Assembly: GCA_017308575.1 (NCBI GenBank)
Contig: JAFKEQ010000003.1
Location: 744,001 to 808,000, forward strand
DNA from: Afipia sp.
Lineage (GTDB): Bacteria; Pseudomonadota; Alphaproteobacteria; Rhizobiales; Xanthobacteraceae
Reading direction: 5' to 3'
DNA length: 64,000 nt
Shown here one piece after another: positions 1-9,308 of the stretch. Every line of letters starts with the position of its first letter. Position 1 is the stretch's first letter. The notes beneath the pieces are model-generated. The model had not been told where the DNA came from and made no database searches. It was given only the letters and a program-made list of their open reading frames with translations. The translations under genes were made by a program, and so were the position numbers.

Positions 1-1
1 C

Positions 2-1240
2 TTCTTCCGCCGCTTCGGCGGTCCGGATGGATTCCCCGGCGGACGCGGCCGTGGCGGTCGCGGCGGCCAGATGGTGACCGGGCAGGGCTCCGGCTTCTTC
101 ATCTCGGCTGACGGCTATGCCGTGACCAACAATCACGTCGTCGATAGCGCGGACAAGGTCGAGGTCACGACCGATGATGGCAAGACACACACCGCGAAGG
201 TGATCGGCACCGATCCGCGCACCGATCTTGCGCTGATCAAGGTCGATGGCATCAGCAACTTCCCGTATGCGAAGCTCTCCGACGGTACGCCGCGCATCGG
301 CGACTGGGTGCTGGCGGTCGGCAATCCGTTCGGCCTCGGCGGCACTGTGACCGCGGGTATCGTTTCGGCCCGTGGCCGCGACATCGGCAACGGCCCGTAT
401 GACGACTTCCTGCAGATCGACGCGCCCGTGAACAAGGGCAACTCGGGCGGCCCGACCTTCAACACCGAAGGCGACGTTGTCGGCGTCAACACCGCGATCT
501 ATTCGCCGTCGGGTGGCAGCGTCGGCATCGCCTTCGCGATTCCCGCATCCACGGTGAAGAGCGTGGTCCAGCAGCTCAAGGACAAGGGCACCGTCAGCCG
601 CGGCTGGATCGGCGTCCAGATCCAGCAGGTGACGCCGGAAATCGCCGACAGCCTCGGCCTGAAGAAGACCGAAGGCGCGCTGGTCGCTGAGCCGCAGCCG
701 GGTGGCCCGGCCGCGAAGGCCGGTGTTGAATCCGGCGACGTCATCACCCGCGTCAACGATCAGCCCGTGAAGGATGCGCGCGAACTCGCCCGCACCATCG
801 GCGGCATGGCGCCCGGCCAGACCGTGAAGCTCGTCGTGCTTCACAAGGGCCAGGACAAGATCCTCAGCATGACGCTGGGCGAATTGCCGAACAGCAAGCA
901 GGCGAAGGCCGACAATGATCGCGATGACGACAATGGCGGAGCGCGCGGCAGCGTGACGGTGCCGAATCTCGGCCTGTCGCTGGCTCCGGCCGCGAGCGTT
1001 GCGGGCGCGGGCAAGGAAGGCGTGGTGGTCACCAACGTCGATCCGAACAGCCCGTCGGCGGAGCGCGGCCTGAAGGAAGGCGATGTGATCTTCGAGGTCG
1101 GCGGCAAGCAGGTTGCGACGCCGGGTGAGGTGCGCGAAGCCATCAAGGCTGCGCGCGCCGACAACAAGAACAGTGTGCTGGTCCGCGTGAAGTCCGGCGA
1201 CTCGTCGCGCTTCGTCGCGATGCCAGTCGGCAAGGGCTAG
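2..1240 (+). CDS. degP: DegP/HtrA-type periplasmic serine endoprotease (5' end outside window)
   Basis: The reading frame is open from the window edge, so the N-terminus (signal peptide and first residues) is missing. The visible part begins with a Phe/Arg/Gly-rich linker and runs into a trypsin-like domain. The catalytic triad is visible: His in TNNHVV, Asp in DPRTDLALIK and Ser in NKGNSGGP. Two PDZ domains follow, the first around GGPAAKAGVESGDVITRVN and the second around NSPSAERGLKEGDVIFEVG. This is the normal Do-protease layout for degrading or refolding damaged envelope proteins. A hairpin terminator follows, then an OmpR-type two-component pair, a pairing that fits envelope-stress control. 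DegP, DegQ and MucD paralogues cannot be separated from this fragment. Confidence 0.93.
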   Translation, partial: FFRRFGGPDGFPGGRGRGGRGGQMVTGQGSGFFISADGYAVTNNHVVDSADKVEVTTDDGKTHTAKVIGTDPRTDLALIKVDGISNFPYAKLSDGTPRIGDWVLAVGNPFGLGGTVTAGIVSARGRDIGNGPYDDFLQIDAPVNKGNSGGPTFNTEGDVVGVNTAIYSPSGGSVGIAFAIPASTVKSVVQQLKDKGTVSRGWIGVQIQQVTPEIADSLGLKKTEGALVAEPQPGGPAAKAGVESGDVITRVNDQPVKDARELARTIGGMAPGQTVKLVVLHKGQDKILSMTLGELPNSKQAKADNDRDDDNGGARGSVTVPNLGLSLAPAASVAGAGKEGVVVTNVDPNSPSAERGLKEGDVIFEVGGKQVATPGEVREAIKAARADNKNSVLVRVKSGDSSRFVAMPVGKG

Positions 1241-1302
1241 TCACGCTTACGAGATGGGGAGTTGTCGCCGGCTCGTTCGCCCCCGCCGACGGCTCCTTCC
1301 CG

Positions 1303-1328
1303 GGAGCGGGCCTCAAGGCCCGCTCCTT
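1303..1328 (+). terminator. Hairpin terminator after degP
   Basis: A 10-bp perfect stem (GGAGCGGGCC / GGCCCGCTCC) with a TCAA loop lies about 60 bases after the degP stop. The T-tract is poor (TTGAAA), so termination may be only partial. Confidence 0.55.
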
Positions 1329-1444
1329 GAAACCAGGGCATGACGTCGCACGTATCTGAGGCGTGATGCTTGAATTGCTCTCGATGGGAAACGCCCCCCT
1401 CCGTCGAGTGCAGGCGCGATCGCGCTCCAGTCGGTCGTGCACGG

Positions 1445-1483
1445 CGGGCGGTGAGGTCTCCCCAGCTTCACCGCCCGTTTTTT
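1445..1483 (+). terminator. Strong rho-independent terminator in front of the response regulator
   Basis: A 10-bp perfect stem (CGGGCGGTGA / TCACCGCCCG) is followed directly by six T residues. It lies about 100 bases before the regulator start and about 200 bases after degP. Because another hairpin already follows degP, this one may end a short untranslated RNA from roughly 1340-1483. That region also holds a hairpin whose loop is a run of C (around 1379-1407). Confidence 0.75.
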
Positions 1484-1582
1484 CCCGGTGCAACCGCAAG
1501 GCGATTGGCCGCCTTGCATGAGGACGGTCATCGCGCCATGGTGTTGGAAAGCCCCGCTACTCAGAGCCAGACCGAATCACAC

Positions 1583-2263
1583 ATGCGACTGCTCATCGTT
1601 GAAGACGACCGCGAGTCGGCGGACTATCTCGTGAAAGCATTTCGCGAGGTGGGGCATGTGGCCGATCTTGCCAGCGACGGCGAGGAAGGTTTGGCGCTGG
1701 CGGAATCGGGCGAATACGACGTGCTGGTGATCGACCGCATGCTGCCGAAGCGCGACGGCCTGTCGATCATCGGCACGCTGCGCGCCAAGGGCAATCATAC
1801 CCCGGCGCTGATCCTCTCCGCGCTCGGTCAGGTGGACGATCGCATCAAGGGCCTGCGCGCGGGCGGCGACGACTATCTGCCGAAGCCTTATTCATTCGCG
1901 GAACTGCTGGCGCGCGTCGAAGTGCTGTCGCGCCGTCACGGCGGTCCCTCCGAGGAGACGACCTATCGTGTCGGCGATCTCGAACTTGACCGGCTGTCGC
2001 ATCAGGTCAAGCGCGGCAGCACCGAGATTACATTGCAGCCGCGCGAATTCCGCCTGCTCGAATATCTGATGAAGCATGCGGGGCAGGTGGTGACGCGCAC
2101 CATGCTGCTCGAGAACGTATGGGATTATCACTTCGATCCGCAGACCAATGTGATCGACGTCCACATCTCGCGCCTGCGCTCCAAGATCGACAAGGGGCAG
2201 GAGCGGCCGTTGCTGCACACCATTCGCGGCGCGGGTTACATGATCAGGGACGGCATCAGGTGA
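1583..2263 (+). CDS. OmpR-family response regulator
   Basis: A 226-residue two-domain regulator. The receiver domain (about 1-115) has the acidic pocket (VEDD near residue 8), phospho-acceptor Asp51 (VLVIDRMLP) and the conserved Lys101 (LPKPYS). The C-terminal winged helix (about 130-222) ends in the typical IRGAGYMI. The ATG at 1583 was chosen because upstream in-frame sequence crosses the terminator and looks non-coding. The partner histidine kinase starts 7 bases after the stop, so the two form one operon. Position next to degP suggests envelope-stress or metal sensing, but the signal cannot be read from sequence. Confidence 0.93.
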   Translation: MRLLIVEDDRESADYLVKAFREVGHVADLASDGEEGLALAESGEYDVLVIDRMLPKRDGLSIIGTLRAKGNHTPALILSALGQVDDRIKGLRAGGDDYLPKPYSFAELLARVEVLSRRHGGPSEETTYRVGDLELDRLSHQVKRGSTEITLQPREFRLLEYLMKHAGQVVTRTMLLENVWDYHFDPQTNVIDVHISRLRSKIDKGQERPLLHTIRGAGYMIRDGIR

Positions 2264-2270
2264 TGCATCC

Positions 2271-3704
2271 GTGACGGCGTTCGGCAAGCTGATCCGCACG
2301 ACGGCGTTCCGGCTGACGCTGGTCTATCTGTTCCTGTTCGCGCTGTTCGCGGCATCGCTGCTGGGCTACTTCGCCTGGAACACGCGGCGCATGATCACCG
2401 AGCAGATCGCCGACACCGTTAATTCCGAACTGAGCGAACTCAACGAGCAGTATACGCGCGGAGGTCTGCGCGGCCTTGTGACCGCGGTGGAAGGCCGGGC
2501 ATTGCGGCCGGGCGCCAATCTTTATCTCGTCACCACACCGCAGGGGCAGGGCGTTGCGGGAAATGTCGCCTCGCTCGCGCCGGGCGTGATGGATCGTCCC
2601 GGCTGGGCCGAGACGTTCTACAAGCGGCTGGAGGAAAACGACGCCACGACCCGGAACCATTTCGCGCTGGTGAAGGTGGCGCAGCTTTCCGGCGGCTTCC
2701 GGATTCTGGTGGGCCGCGATCTGGAGGAACGGCGCAGGCTGTTCGGCATCGTCGCGCGCGCCGCGCAATGGTCCGTTCTGATCGTGATCGTGCTCGGCCT
2801 CGGCGGCGGCGTGTTCGTGGCAAGGCGTGTCCTGCGCCGGATCGACGCCATCACCGGCACCACGCAGCGGATTATGGCGGGGGATCTCAGCGAACGCCTG
2901 CCGGTCGGCCGCAGCGGCGACGAACTCGATCGTCTCGCGGAAAATCTCAACATGATGCTTGAGCGCATCGAAGCGCTGATGGTGGGCCTCAAGGAAGTTT
3001 CCGACAATATCGCGCATGACCTGCGCACCCCGCTCACGCGCCTGCGCAATCGCGCCGAGGAGGCGCTGGCGCAATCCGGCAGCGAAACCGAGTACCGCGC
3101 GGCGCTGGAACGCACCATCGATGAATCCGACGGGCTAATCCGTACCTTCAACGCGCTTCTGATGATCGCGCGCGCCGAGTCCGGGCAGGCCCGCGACAAC
3201 ATGACCGACTTCGATGCCGCCGATGTCGCTCAGGGCATTCAGGAACTGTACGAACCGCTCGCGGAGGACAAGGGCCTGACGCTGGCCGTCGCCGCCGAGT
3301 CCGCGAAGATTCACGGCAACCGCGAGCTTGTCAGCCAGGCGCTTGCCAATCTGGTGGAGAACGCCATCAAGTATGGCCAGCCGGTTGCCACGCCGCTCGA
3401 AATGGCAGCGGACGGACCGGTCAACGCGGCGAAGCCGCCAGATATTCTGATCGAGGCGCGGCGGGAGGGCAGCGATGTTCTGCTCAGCGTCACGGATCAT
3501 GGACCGGGCATTCCCGAACCGGACCGGCAGCGTGCGGTCGAGCGGTTTGTCCGTCTGGAGGCGAGCCGGACCCAGCCGGGTTCAGGGCTCGGTTTGAGTC
3601 TGGCCTCGGCCGTCGCGACGTTGCATGGTGGCGACCTGCGACTCGCGGACAGCCAGCCGGGGCTGCGCGTGACGCTTGTCATTCCGAGCCGGGGCGTGGA
3701 ATAA
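2271..3704 (+). CDS. Sensor histidine kinase, partner of the upstream response regulator
   Basis: 477 residues starting at GTG. There is a transmembrane segment near residues 12-35, a periplasmic loop, and a second segment near 160-185 (VLIVIVLGLGGGVFVARRV). A HAMP linker follows, then the HisKA dimerisation helix with phospho-acceptor His249 (NIAHDLRTPLTRLRNR). The C-terminal ATPase domain shows the N box (LVENAIKYG) and G boxes (DHGPGIPEP, GSGLGLSLA). The layout is that of an EnvZ/CzcS-like sensor, which senses outside the cytoplasm and phosphorylates the regulator encoded 7 bases upstream. Confidence 0.93.
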   Translation: MTAFGKLIRTTAFRLTLVYLFLFALFAASLLGYFAWNTRRMITEQIADTVNSELSELNEQYTRGGLRGLVTAVEGRALRPGANLYLVTTPQGQGVAGNVASLAPGVMDRPGWAETFYKRLEENDATTRNHFALVKVAQLSGGFRILVGRDLEERRRLFGIVARAAQWSVLIVIVLGLGGGVFVARRVLRRIDAITGTTQRIMAGDLSERLPVGRSGDELDRLAENLNMMLERIEALMVGLKEVSDNIAHDLRTPLTRLRNRAEEALAQSGSETEYRAALERTIDESDGLIRTFNALLMIARAESGQARDNMTDFDAADVAQGIQELYEPLAEDKGLTLAVAAESAKIHGNRELVSQALANLVENAIKYGQPVATPLEMAADGPVNAAKPPDILIEARREGSDVLLSVTDHGPGIPEPDRQRAVERFVRLEASRTQPGSGLGLSLASAVATLHGGDLRLADSQPGLRVTLVIPSRGVE

Positions 3705-3712
3705 CCCAGCGT

Positions 3713-6691
3713 ATGACTTCACTGACGAGAAGCGATGCTGGCCGTCCCATCCTGGCGGCCCGTTTCGTGGCTGGACCGAAATTGTACTCGGCCGCGGAGG
3801 CCGAAAGGCGTCTGGCGGACTGGCTGGGCGATTGCCCGCCGGACGTGGCTGACGCGATCCGTGACATTGCAGGGCTGCACCCGCAAGCGAAGGCGATCCT
3901 CGAAGGCATCGCAGAAGCCTCTCCTTATCTGTTCGACCTGATGCGGGCAGACCCGGCGCGCGTCGTGCGCGTGCTGGAATGCGATCCCGACGACCATATT
4001 TCCGCGCTGCTCGCCAAAGTGGTGGCCGACACCGGTGCTGCTGCAGACGAAGCCGAGGTCATGACCCTGCTGCGGCGGATGAAGTCCGAAGCCGCCCTGA
4101 TGATCGCGCTGTGCGACATCGGCGGCGTGTGGCCCGTGATGCGGGTGACGCGGGCGCTGACCGACATCGCGATCACATCGGTCCAGTGCGCGATCCGCTT
4201 CCTGCTAAAGCAGGAGGCCGCGCGTGGACGCCTGATCCCCGCCGACGCCGAACATCCCGAGGACGGCAGCGGCCTCATCGTTCTCGCCATGGGCAAGATG
4301 GGTGCGGGCGAACTGAACTATTCCAGCGATATCGACCTGATTGTTTTTTACGAGCGGGAGATGTCGAACCTGGCGGAGGGGATCGAGCCGTCGCCGTTCT
4401 TCGTCAAGGTTGCGCAGGGTCTGTCGCGGCTGCTGCAGCAGCGCACCGCCGACGGCTATGTGTTCCGTGTCGATCTGCGGCTGCGGCCCGATCCGGCCTC
4501 GACGCCGGTTGCGATCTCCACGGACGCGGCGCTGCATTACTATGAGCGCGAGGGGCGCACCTGGGAGCGCGCGGCGATGATCAAGGCGCTGCCGTGCGCG
4601 GGCGACATTCCGGCAGGCAATGCGCTGATGGCGGAAATCGCGCCGTTCGTCTGGCGCAAGCATCTGGATTTCGCGGCGCTCGCCGACGTTCACGACATGA
4701 AACGCCAGATGCAGACGTTTCGCGGCCAGAACGAGATCTCCGTCGAAGGTCATAACGTCAAGGTCGGGCGCGGCGGCATCCGCGAGATCGAGTTCTTTGC
4801 CCAGACCCAGCAACTGATCGCGGGCGGCCGGCATGCCGAACTGCGCGTGCGGCCGACGCTGGAAGCACTCAACATTCTCGCCGCAAGCAACTGGATCACG
4901 GCGCAGGCGCGCGACGAACTGACATTGGCCTACGACTTCCTGCGCCGGGTCGAGCATCGGCTGCAGATGATCGCCGACGAGCAGACCCATGCTTTGCCCG
5001 AAGATGTCGAAGCGGTCGAACGCTTTGCGCGATTCTTCGGTTACGACGACCGCGTGTCCTTCGCCACCGATCTGCTGGCGCATCTCAACTGCGTGCAGAA
5101 CCACTACAGCCGTCTGTTCGAAGGCGATCCGACCGGCACGGCGAAACTGCCGGACATCAATTACGGCGCGGGCCCGGACGACAAGAAGCTGCTGGAGCAT
5201 CTTCTCAATATCGGCTTCAAGCAGCCGCGCATGGTCGCGGACACCGTGCAGCGCTGGCTGGGCGGCGAGTATCGCGTGTTCAAGGTGGATGCGACGCGGC
5301 AGGCTTTTGAGGAGTTCGTTCCCGACCTGATTCGCGGCTTGTCCCGCGCCGAAGAGCCGGACAACGGTGTTGTGGCGTTCGACCGCTTTCTGCAGGCGCT
5401 GCAGCGGGGCGGGCGGCTGATCTCGCTGCTGAGCCAGAACAAGGATCTGGTCGCGCTGGTTGCGCTGGTGCTCGGCGCCGCGCCGCGCCTGAGCGACATG
5501 CTGGCGCGTCAGCCGCAGATCATGGACGGCCTGATCGATCCGCGCTTTTTCGGCGCGATGCCGGATCAGAAGGAACTGTCGGAACGTCTTGCGGCCACGC
5601 TTGCGGATGCCAATTCCTACGAAGAGTTTCTCGACCGGTTGCGGTTGTTCGGACAGGAGAGCCTATTCCTGATCGGCACGCGCATCCTGTCCGGCACGGT
5701 GACGGCGCAGCAAGCTGGCGTCGCCTTCGCCGATGTGGCCGAGGGCATCGCGCACACCGTCGACGGGCTGGTGCTCAACCAGTTCGCGGAGCAGCACGGC
5801 CGGATCACGGATCAGCAGACCGCGGTGGTCGCCATGGGCAAGCTCGGCAGCCGCGAGATGACGGCGTCGTCCGATCTCGACCTGATCCTGATCTATGACT
5901 TCGATCACGAGGCGCCGGATTCGGATGGCCCGCGGCCGTTGCAGGGCTCGCAGTATTTCGCGCGGCTGACGCAGCGGCTGATCAGCGCGTTTACGACACG
6001 GACGAATTACGGCGTGCTGTACGAAGTGGATATGCGGTTGCGGCCCTCCGGCCGCGCCGGGCCGCTGGCGTCGCGGATTGATGCGTTTGCCGAATATCAG
6101 GAGCATGAGGCGTGGACATGGGAGCACATGGCGCTGACCCGCGCGCGTGTCATCTCCGGGCCGCCCGCGTTCCGCACCAGGATCGAGGCCGTGATCCGCG
6201 ATGTGCTGACGCGCAGGCGCGAAACCGGCATCATCGCGAACGACGTCCTGGAAATGCGCCGGGCCATCGCGGAAGAGCGGGGCGAGGACGATATCTGGGA
6301 CCTGAAGAATGCCGCCGGCGGCATGGTCGATATCGAATTCATCGCTCAATATCTGCAGCTCATCCATGCGGCGGACAAGCCGGACATTCTCAATGTCAGC
6401 ACGGTGCAGGTGCTGGACAACGCGGCGCGGCTCGGGCTGTTGCCGCAGTCGGACGCGGATACGCTGCGGACGGCGTCACGCCTCTATCACGACCTGACGC
6501 AAATCCTGCGTCTGTGCGTGATCGGGAAGTTCAAGCCGGAAACAGCCGGGGAGGATCTTCTGCGCGTGCTGACGCGGGCTGGAGACGCGCCGGACTTTTC
6601 TTCGCTCGAGGCGCGCGTGCGGGAGACCCAGAGCGGCGTGCGCGAGGTCTTTCTGGCGTTGCTTGAGGGAGCGCCTCGGCAACAAGGCTAG
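3713..6691 (+). CDS. glnE: Bifunctional glutamine synthetase adenylyltransferase / adenylyl-removing enzyme
   Basis: 992 residues, near the usual GlnE length of about 950-1000. GlnE attaches AMP to glutamine synthetase or removes it, according to nitrogen status and PII proteins. Two nucleotidyltransferase domains are visible, each with a G-S-x-D-x-D type core: LNYSSDIDLIVFYE near residue 200 (de-adenylylation half) and MTASSDLDLILIYDFD near 720 (adenylylation half). Each is followed by a helical region containing the ExD-type motif (REIEFFAQ, VDIEFIAQ). The gene starts 8 bases after the histidine kinase stop. Its last 161 bases overlap, on the opposite strand, the 3' end of the PAS kinase gene. 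Confidence 0.96.
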   Translation: MTSLTRSDAGRPILAARFVAGPKLYSAAEAERRLADWLGDCPPDVADAIRDIAGLHPQAKAILEGIAEASPYLFDLMRADPARVVRVLECDPDDHISALLAKVVADTGAAADEAEVMTLLRRMKSEAALMIALCDIGGVWPVMRVTRALTDIAITSVQCAIRFLLKQEAARGRLIPADAEHPEDGSGLIVLAMGKMGAGELNYSSDIDLIVFYEREMSNLAEGIEPSPFFVKVAQGLSRLLQQRTADGYVFRVDLRLRPDPASTPVAISTDAALHYYEREGRTWERAAMIKALPCAGDIPAGNALMAEIAPFVWRKHLDFAALADVHDMKRQMQTFRGQNEISVEGHNVKVGRGGIREIEFFAQTQQLIAGGRHAELRVRPTLEALNILAASNWITAQARDELTLAYDFLRRVEHRLQMIADEQTHALPEDVEAVERFARFFGYDDRVSFATDLLAHLNCVQNHYSRLFEGDPTGTAKLPDINYGAGPDDKKLLEHLLNIGFKQPRMVADTVQRWLGGEYRVFKVDATRQAFEEFVPDLIRGLSRAEEPDNGVVAFDRFLQALQRGGRLISLLSQNKDLVALVALVLGAAPRLSDMLARQPQIMDGLIDPRFFGAMPDQKELSERLAATLADANSYEEFLDRLRLFGQESLFLIGTRILSGTVTAQQAGVAFADVAEGIAHTVDGLVLNQFAEQHGRITDQQTAVVAMGKLGSREMTASSDLDLILIYDFDHEAPDSDGPRPLQGSQYFARLTQRLISAFTTRTNYGVLYEVDMRLRPSGRAGPLASRIDAFAEYQEHEAWTWEHMALTRARVISGPPAFRTRIEAVIRDVLTRRRETGIIANDVLEMRRAIAEERGEDDIWDLKNAAGGMVDIEFIAQYLQLIHAADKPDILNVSTVQVLDNAARLGLLPQSDADTLRTASRLYHDLTQILRLCVIGKFKPETAGEDLLRVLTRAGDAPDFSSLEARVRETQSGVREVFLALLEGAPRQQG

Positions 6692-8978
6692 GGGCGGACG
6701 GCTCGCCGCAGGGAAGCATCACGCATACGATGGTGCCGGTGCCGAGCTTCGAGCGCAGCTTCATCGATCCGCCGTGCAGATTGGCCAGCGACTTGGCGAT
6801 GGCGAGGCCGAGGCCCGATCCGTGATAGGTCTTGGTCAACTGGCTTTCGACCTGCTCGAACGGTTGCCCGAGCTTGGCCAGCGACTGCGGCGCGATGCCG
6901 ATCCCGGTGTCGGCGATGGTGAGCATCACCGAGTCGTTTCGCATCCGGGCGCGGACCGTCACCTTGCCGCCGTCGGGCGTGAACTTCACCGCGTTTGACA
7001 GCAGGTTGACGGCGATCTGCTTCATCGCGCGGCGATCCGCCATGATCGGGATGGCACCGCGAATGTCCGCGCTCACGGTGAGGTTCTTGTTGTCGGCGCG
7101 GCCGGACACGACACGCAGGGATTCGGTCAGCGTCTGCGCGAGATCGAGCCGCTCGTAATCGAGTTTCATGCGTCCGGCTTCGATCTTCGACATGTCGAGG
7201 ATGTCGTTGATGACGTCCAGCAGATAGTTTCCGCTGGTCATGATGTCGTGGCAGTACTCCTGGTACTTCTCCGAGCCGAGTGCGCCGAACATGCCGCTGC
7301 CCATTACTTCCGAGAAGCCGATGATGGCATTGAGCGGGGTGCGCAGTTCGTGGCTCATGTTGGCCAGGAATTTCGACTTGGTCTGATTGGCCTCCTCGGC
7401 GCGGGTCTTTTCCTCGGCATATTTCTGCGCGAGTTCGGCGAGCAACTGGGCCTGCCGTTCAAGCTCGGCCTGCGAGCGTTTGAGGTCGATCACGTTGGCT
7501 GTGAGGCGGAGGTCGTTATCGACCAGCTTCTGCTCATGCAACTTGATCTGCGTGATGTCGGTGCCGACCGACACGTAGCCGCCGTCCTTGGTGCGGCGCT
7601 CGCTGATATGCAGCCAGCTTCCATTCGATAGCTGCGCCTCGAAAGTGCGCGCGTCGGGCGCCACTGAGTTCGGCTGCCGCGAGCGGATTTCCGGCATGCT
7701 GCCGATCTTGGACACGGTCTCATAGGACGTGCCTTCCTTCACCGCAGCGTCGGGGAGCTTGTGCAGACGCTGGAAATGCGAATTGCACAGCACGAGGCGG
7801 TTATCCGCATCCCAGAGCACGAATGCCTCGGGAATGGTCTCGATGGCGTCGCGCAGCCGCGCGTCAGCTTCCACGGTCTTCTCGGCGAGATTCTTCTGCT
7901 CGGTCATGTCCACGGCGATGCCGATCAGGTGGCTGCCGCTGTCGTTGGAGCCCTGGCTGAGTTCGCAGCGCACGCGCAGCCAGATCCAGTGACCGCTGGC
8001 GTGGCGCATGCGGAACGTCTGATCGATGTGCTTGATTTCGCCGGAGACAAGCTGGTCCGCAATCTGGAAAAGGTCGATGTCATCGGACATCACCAGCGCG
8101 TTGACCTCGCCGAAGGTGAGGAGGTCGGTGCGCCCTTCCAGCCCCAAGAGTTCGAACATCGACTGCGACCAGAAAATCCGCCCCCGTGACAGATCCCAGT
8201 CCCACAGTCCGCAGCGTCCCCGGTTCAGCGCGGTATCGATGCGTGCGCGGACGGCATCATTGATGAGGTCGCCTTCGCGGGCGCGGGTGGACTGCCAGTG
8301 AAACGCGAAGCCGAGAATCAGCACCACGAAACCGGTGGTGGCCGACAGGGTGATCTGCAATGCGGCGTCCGAGCGCCATGGCGACTCGACCTGCTCCTGA
8401 AGAACGATGACCTGCGCCGCATGCGCAGGGACAGTGCGCTCGGCTGCGAGACCGTGCGGCCCGCCGGGCACATCGATGTCGACGGCGGAGGCGTGCGTTC
8501 CACGCAGGGTGAGGAGCTGCGCGGCACTGACTGCGCCGAGCATGCGGGTGTCAACGCTGCCCGCGTCACTCGGAAATCGCGCGATGATCTGTTCGCCGCG
8601 CGCCACGATGATGTGGCGGCCGCCGGCAAATCCCCACGATGGCATCAGATCGGGCAGCAGAGCCTGAAGCTTGTCGGCCGACGCCGCGCGGTCTTCGCGG
8701 GTGAGGACTGTATGATTGAGACGGTCGGACAGCACGTCGGCCAATGCCGACAACTCGCGTTTGAGGGATTCACGTTTCTGCCGGGTCTGGTCGAGGACCT
8801 GAACGAATGCGCCGATGCAGATCGTGATCAGGAAGGCGATGATCAGGGTGGGAACGGCGCGCCGCAACAGCGGTTCTGCGATCAGACGCCGGTTGTAAGC
8901 CGGCTTCGCGATCGACTGCGCCATTCCTTTGATCGAATCGGATTGGACACACGTCGTCGCTGCGTGCGAACGCGCCAT
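6531..8978 (-). CDS. Membrane PAS-domain sensor histidine kinase
   Basis: 815 residues, or 797 if the ATG at 8924 is used. There is an N-terminal transmembrane segment (about 42-63), a large extracytoplasmic region, and a second membrane segment near 215-235. Two PAS domains follow (about 250-380 and 385-500), with typical PAS-fold sequence such as FRMRHASGHWIWLRVRCELS. A coiled linker leads to HisKA (SHELRTPLNAIIGFSEVMG) and a HATPase domain (NLLSNAVKFTP, ADTGIGI, GSGLGLAIAKS). The last 55 or so residues are rich in Ala, Pro and Arg and are encoded antisense to the end of glnE. That tail may be a translated extension of no function. No response regulator is adjacent, so the kinase is an orphan and its signal is unknown. 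Confidence 0.9.
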   Translation of the reverse strand: MARSHAATTCVQSDSIKGMAQSIAKPAYNRRLIAEPLLRRAVPTLIIAFLITICIGAFVQVLDQTRQKRESLKRELSALADVLSDRLNHTVLTREDRAASADKLQALLPDLMPSWGFAGGRHIIVARGEQIIARFPSDAGSVDTRMLGAVSAAQLLTLRGTHASAVDIDVPGGPHGLAAERTVPAHAAQVIVLQEQVESPWRSDAALQITLSATTGFVVLILGFAFHWQSTRAREGDLINDAVRARIDTALNRGRCGLWDWDLSRGRIFWSQSMFELLGLEGRTDLLTFGEVNALVMSDDIDLFQIADQLVSGEIKHIDQTFRMRHASGHWIWLRVRCELSQGSNDSGSHLIGIAVDMTEQKNLAEKTVEADARLRDAIETIPEAFVLWDADNRLVLCNSHFQRLHKLPDAAVKEGTSYETVSKIGSMPEIRSRQPNSVAPDARTFEAQLSNGSWLHISERRTKDGGYVSVGTDITQIKLHEQKLVDNDLRLTANVIDLKRSQAELERQAQLLAELAQKYAEEKTRAEEANQTKSKFLANMSHELRTPLNAIIGFSEVMGSGMFGALGSEKYQEYCHDIMTSGNYLLDVINDILDMSKIEAGRMKLDYERLDLAQTLTESLRVVSGRADNKNLTVSADIRGAIPIMADRRAMKQIAVNLLSNAVKFTPDGGKVTVRARMRNDSVMLTIADTGIGIAPQSLAKLGQPFEQVESQLTKTYHGSGLGLAIAKSLANLHGGSMKLRSKLGTGTIVCVMLPCGEPSAPSLVAEALPQATPERPRARRSGSPARAPRAKKSPARLQPASARAEDPPRLFPA

Positions 8979-9193
8979 TCCTCGCCCCTTAGTACTTTGC
9001 TGACTGCACCCCGTTCGGAGAGGTTTTCCCCAACCTTCCGAATCGTTGTCGATTTGAATCCACTTTTCGCGTGCTGTCGAGAGTCAACGAATCGTTAATG
9101 CGAAATAAATGTTGTCCCAAGGAAATTTATTGGAAATTCGGACTCGTTTTCACACGCGAAGTGAGTCCGAAACGGGAACGACGCTTTGCAAGC

Positions 9194-9302
9194 CGTCATT
9201 GCGAGCGAAGCGAAGCAATCCATCTTGGCGCAGATACATAAAAGCTGGATTGCTTCGTCGCCATAACGCGCCGAAGACGCGCGATGGCTCCTCGCAATGA
9301 CG
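9194..9302. repeat. Dispersed palindromic intergenic repeat
   Basis: The unit is bounded by an inverted repeat, CGTCATTGCGAG at 9194 and CTCGCAATGACG at 9291-9302. Inside it a second inverted pair, GAAGCAATCCA and TGGATTGCTTC, flanks a short AT-rich centre. Elements with this GCGAGCGAAGCGAAGCAATCC core are common between genes in Bradyrhizobium and Rhodopseudomonas relatives, from memory of those genomes. Here it lies between two genes and could fold into a long hairpin near the 3' end of the CDF gene. The rest of the 8979-9308 gap holds only the kinase promoter region. Confidence 0.8.
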
Positions 9303-9308
9303 AGACTG

